A stretch of DNA of 64,000 bases from Flavobacterium sp. ENC (GTDB taxonomy: Bacteria > Bacteroidota > Bacteroidia > Flavobacteriales > Flavobacteriaceae). Every line of letters begins with the position of its first letter. The stretch's first letter is position 1. This document shows, piece by piece, positions 61,499 through 64,000 of the stretch. The stretch lies in contig NZ_JAJMOY010000013.1 in the NCBI RefSeq assembly GCF_020991415.1, positions 34,433 to 98,432 on the forward strand. Reading direction: 5' to 3'. Made by a program: the position numbers and the translations under genes. The notes under the pieces were generated by a model. That model did not search any database. It was not told the origin of the DNA and saw only the letters and a list, made by a program, of their open reading frames with translations.

Positions 61499-62728
61499 AT
61501 GCTTTTTCTATACAATTTAGTCGTTTATCTTGCTGCCTTTTTTCTTAAAATTGTCGCGCTGTTTAGTCCGAAAATCAAGCTCTTTATAAACGGGAGAAAA
61601 AATGTTTTTACCATTTTGGAAGAAAAAATAAAACCTGAAGACAAAACCATCTGGTTTCATGCCGCCTCACTTGGAGAGTATGAACAAGGTTTGCCGGTTA
61701 TCGAAAAAATAAAAGAAAAACATCCTTCACACAAAATCATTGTTACCTTTTTTTCCCCTTCAGGATACGAAGTACGTAAAAACAATACCGTAGCAGATGT
61801 GACCCTATACCTGCCTTTAGACACCAAAAGCAATGCTAAACGTTTTTTAAAATTAGCACATCCCGAACTGGCATTTTTTATTAAATATGAATTTTGGCTT
61901 AATTATTTAAAAGAACTTAAAAAAAACGAAACACCCACTTATCTGATTTCCGGAATTTTCAGGGATAACCAGATGTTCTTTAAGTGGTATGGCGGATTTT
62001 ACCGAAAAGCACTGAAGACCTTCACTTATTTCTTTGTGCAAAACGAAAGTTCAAAACAAAAAATCGAAGCGATTGGATTTCACAATGTAATTGTTTCCGG
62101 CGATACCCGTTTCGACCGTGTCAATGCCATCTTGGAAAGAGACAATACTCTTGATTTTATTGAAAACTTCAAAAATAACCAGACTACGATTGTTATTGGC
62201 AGTTCGTGGCCAAAAGACGAAGTTTTACTGGCTGAATACATCAATCAGGCGCCGGAGAATATAAAGTTCATTATTGCCCCGCATAACATAAAAACAGATC
62301 AGATTGCAAGTCTGAAATCCCAAATCACGAAATCAAGTATTTTGTTTTCCGAAAAAGAAAAAATCGATTTATCTGATTATAATGTCTTTATCATTGATAC
62401 CGTTGGCTTACTGACCAAAATCTATAGCTACGGAACGATAGCTTATGTTGGAGGCGGTTTTGGAAATCCGGGCATCCATAACATCTTAGAACCTGCTACT
62501 TTTGGAATTCCAATTGTAATAGGCCCGAATTACTCGAATTTTGCCGAAGCCGTACAACTGGCAGAACTTGGAGGCTGCACTGTTATTAACAACAAAGAGG
62601 AGCTTAAACTACATCTTGATCGCTTAATTTCAGATCCGATTTTTTTTAAGGAAAAATCTCAAATTTGCAAGTCGTTTATTCAGGACAACAAAGGAGCAAC
62701 AAACACCATCATGAAAACCGTTTTTTAA
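61499..62728 (+). CDS. waaA: 3-deoxy-D-manno-octulosonate (Kdo) transferase
   Basis: The 409-residue membrane-associated GT-B enzyme adds Kdo to lipid A precursors. WFHAASLGEYEQGLPVIEKI carries the catalytic Glu in its family motif. VTFFSPSGYEVR, YLISGIFRDNQMFFKW and the late AYVGGGFGNPGIHNILEPATFG, with its acceptor loop, are all standard. An N-terminal membrane helix anchors it. The gene stands alone next to the sugar operon, read divergently. Confidence 0.95.
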   Translation: MLFLYNLVVYLAAFFLKIVALFSPKIKLFINGRKNVFTILEEKIKPEDKTIWFHAASLGEYEQGLPVIEKIKEKHPSHKIIVTFFSPSGYEVRKNNTVADVTLYLPLDTKSNAKRFLKLAHPELAFFIKYEFWLNYLKELKKNETPTYLISGIFRDNQMFFKWYGGFYRKALKTFTYFFVQNESSKQKIEAIGFHNVIVSGDTRFDRVNAILERDNTLDFIENFKNNQTTIVIGSSWPKDEVLLAEYINQAPENIKFIIAPHNIKTDQIASLKSQITKSSILFSEKEKIDLSDYNVFIIDTVGLLTKIYSYGTIAYVGGGFGNPGIHNILEPATFGIPIVIGPNYSNFAEAVQLAELGGCTVINNKEELKLHLDRLISDPIFFKEKSQICKSFIQDNKGATNTIMKTVF

Positions 62729-63076
62729 CAACTCGAAATAACAAAAGACGGGTTTTGAGTCGTAAATAATAAAAAAGTTGCTCAAATGAGCTTATTTAAG
62801 CTTTTAAAGCCTGCACAATAATCAATAAAAAGCAAAACAAACCACTGGTAAGAGAATCAAAAAAGCCAATTTTCTTATTGAATATTCAACAAAAAATAAT
62901 TTATACGAAAAATACAATAATATAACATAATTTTAGCATTTTGGCATATTGTTTGATAAGTAAGATATTCGTGAGCAATGAAAATATTTTAAAAAAAAAA
63001 TAAAAAAATATTTTACATATTAAAAAATTTATATCTTTGCCACGAATTAATAATTAACCTTTTATAATAAAGTAAG
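62729..63076. other. AT-rich intergenic region with lipoprotein promoter
   Basis: No gene is seen. TATCTTTG (63032-63039) is the -7 box of the lipoprotein gene, giving a leader of about 32 nt. The region before it is very AT-rich (about 62990-63030), as often seen upstream of strong promoters. Confidence 0.6.
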
Positions 63077-63289
63077 ATGAAAAAAGTATTTTTAAGTTTA
63101 GCTGTTGTTGCTGTTTTAACTGTTGTATCTTGTAAAAAAGCTGATGCTCCAGCTACTGAAGCTGTAGATTCTACTGCAGTTACTGTTGATTCTGCTGCTG
63201 CTGTAGTTGATTCTGCTGCTGCAACTGTTGATTCTGCTGCTGCTAAAGTTGACTCTGCTGCTGCTAAAGTAGAAGAAGTAAAAAAATAA
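63077..63289 (+). CDS. Tiny heptad-repeat lipoprotein
   Basis: The 70-residue protein has a lipoprotein signal with Cys19 (TVVSC), then five tandem heptads of the form VDSAAAx (two of them VDSAAAK), encoded by 21-bp DNA repeats. The heptads should form one amphipathic helix, as in Braun's lipoprotein-like or coiled-coil proteins. It has a strong promoter and terminator of its own. It may link or space outer membrane and cell wall; this is inference. Repeat number may vary between strains. Confidence 0.85.
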   Translation: MKKVFLSLAVVAVLTVVSCKKADAPATEAVDSTAVTVDSAAAVVDSAAATVDSAAAKVDSAAAKVEEVKK

Positions 63290-63314
63290 TTAGAACCTAA
63301 GTTCTAAAAATTTT

Positions 63315-63342
63315 AAAACCATCCTAGAGATGGTTTTTTTTT
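63315..63342 (+). terminator. Terminator of the heptad-repeat lipoprotein gene
   Basis: A perfect 9-bp stem (AAAACCATC/GATGGTTTT) with a 5-nt loop is followed by T. Confidence 0.88.
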
Positions 63343-63352
63343 GCTCTAAATT

Positions 63353-63510
63353 TAAAAAAATCCAATATAATTTAAAAAAAATCCAATATAAAAAAAATCC
63401 AAATTCCAACAATACAAATTGTATTACCGGAATTTGGAATTTCAAACTTATTATTTTTACAAAACAACCAACTACAAGCTATTGGAATTTGGAATTTCAA
63501 GTATTGGATT
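63353..63510. repeat. Short direct and inverted repeats
   Basis: AAATCCAATATAA-type units recur three times near 63357-63400. GGAATTTGGAATTTCAA occurs at about 63429 and 63484. TTGGATTTTC ends the block inversely. No gene is seen. Confidence 0.55.
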
Positions 63511-63519
63511 TTCTTTTTT

Positions 63520-63894
63520 TTATTCCATTTCATCTTCAACCACTTCTTCATCTTCAAAAATCGATTCACTGGACGAGAAATCCAAAATCTCCGACCGTGA
63601 AGCATAAGTGACAATTTCTTTGATTCCTTTCTGCAAAAGCAATTCTGTCGTGTATTTACGGCTTGTTGCAAAATGAAGCTCCCCCAGCATCAATTTAAAA
63701 AAGTATTTTCCTCCGGAGCCCTTAAATTTTAAGAAACTTGCCTGATCTATACTCAATTTAAATTTTTCAATATCTTCCTCACATTCAAACTTCAACTCAT
63801 AACTCAAACTTGTAAAAATCACTTTTCCTTTCCTGGAAGTAAAAACAAATTTATATTCATCATTAAATCTTTTACTGATTACAAAGGCGCCCAT
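63520..63894 (-). CDS. DUF1508 (YegP-like) protein
   Basis: The 124-residue protein carries a DUF1508 repeat: FVISKRFNDEYKFVFTSRKGKVIFTS early, and a second FKGSGGKYFFKLMLGELHFATSRKYTT unit, with an acidic tail (EDEEVVEDEME). Such proteins occur in one or two copies and their function is not known. The frame lies close to the repeats on its downstream side. Confidence 0.88.
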   Translation of the reverse strand: MGAFVISKRFNDEYKFVFTSRKGKVIFTSLSYELKFECEEDIEKFKLSIDQASFLKFKGSGGKYFFKLMLGELHFATSRKYTTELLLQKGIKEIVTYASRSEILDFSSSESIFEDEEVVEDEME

Positions 63895-63928
63895 TTAGAA
63901 TTGTTGATTTTAGATTGTTGATTTTAGC

Positions 63929-63944
63929 CCCGATAGCGATCGGG
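63929..63944. repeat. CCCGAT...ATCGGG palindrome
   Basis: CCCGATAGCGATCGGG is a near-perfect palindrome, related to the one at 52218-52235. Confidence 0.65.
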
Positions 63945-63945
63945 C

Positions 63946-64000
63946 AGATTCTTAGATTCTTAGATTCTTAGATTCTTAGATTCTTAGATTCTTAGATTCT
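63946..64000. repeat. 8-bp microsatellite at the window end
   Basis: AGATTCTT is repeated almost seven times (55 bp) and runs off the edge. Confidence 0.92.

Overview
The window is chromosomal DNA from a low-GC member of the Bacteroidota, most likely Flavobacterium or a close relative in the Flavobacteriaceae. The main grounds are a type IX secretion Plug-like protein, many Bacteroidota-type -7 promoter boxes (TAnnTTTG) just upstream of genes, no obvious Shine-Dalgarno dependence, secreted proteins ending their signal peptides in Ala-Gln, SusC-style carboxypeptidase-regulatory domains, and families of intergenic palindromes. The species cannot be fixed from the sequence alone.

Layout. 1-9 kb: an ECF sigma factor with a membrane-anchored partner, a PaiA-like acetyltransferase, a polyprenyl synthase, rlmN, YceI and small lipoproteins, an O-methyltransferase, a PhyH-type oxygenase, and tatA with a PAP2 phosphatase. 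9-14 kb: a minus-strand run of three related carboxypeptidase-regulatory-domain proteins, a DUF6702-like protein and an M1 metallopeptidase. 14-24 kb: pepE, a MITE-like element, two identical tRNA-Gly(TCC) genes, a decayed acetyltransferase, two L,D-transpeptidases of different families, a DUF5916 outer-membrane protein, gpmI and a DUF445 protein. 24-33 kb: map, a GxxExxY protein, a methyltransferase, a large SNF2 helicase, the Plug-like protein, apaG and pruA. 33-37 kb: an accessory-looking island with an unrecognised protein, a lipoprotein and a cholesterol-dependent-cytolysin-like (CDC-like) lipoprotein. 37-46 kb: rsmG, a fatty acid desaturase, an aminotransferase, a DUF2383 protein, a beta-barrel protein, a U32 protein and the purT cluster. 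46-52 kb: glyoxylate shunt genes aceB and aceA, divergent from a RamB/PrpR-like regulator. 52-56 kb: a pirin and a YceI gene that share an unusual promoter motif, a tandem array of about 182-bp units, and an AraC regulator. 56-64 kb: fabD, a possible toxin-antitoxin pair, an EamA transporter, galE, a DegT aminotransferase, waaA, a heptad-repeat lipoprotein and a DUF1508 protein.

How the genes work together. Most are housekeeping genes for cell envelope, tRNA/rRNA modification and central metabolism. aceB, aceA and the regulator beside them form a plausible acetate/fatty-acid response unit. The pirin and cytoplasmic YceI genes probably answer to one regulator, because an imperfect palindrome lies at exactly the same distance from the -7 box in both.

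The best candidate for a little-described system is the CDC-like lipoprotein at 35609-36772 with the lipoprotein encoded 19 bp upstream. It keeps the recognisable pore-forming core of the cholesterol-dependent cytolysins but ends where the cholesterol-binding domain 4 would start.
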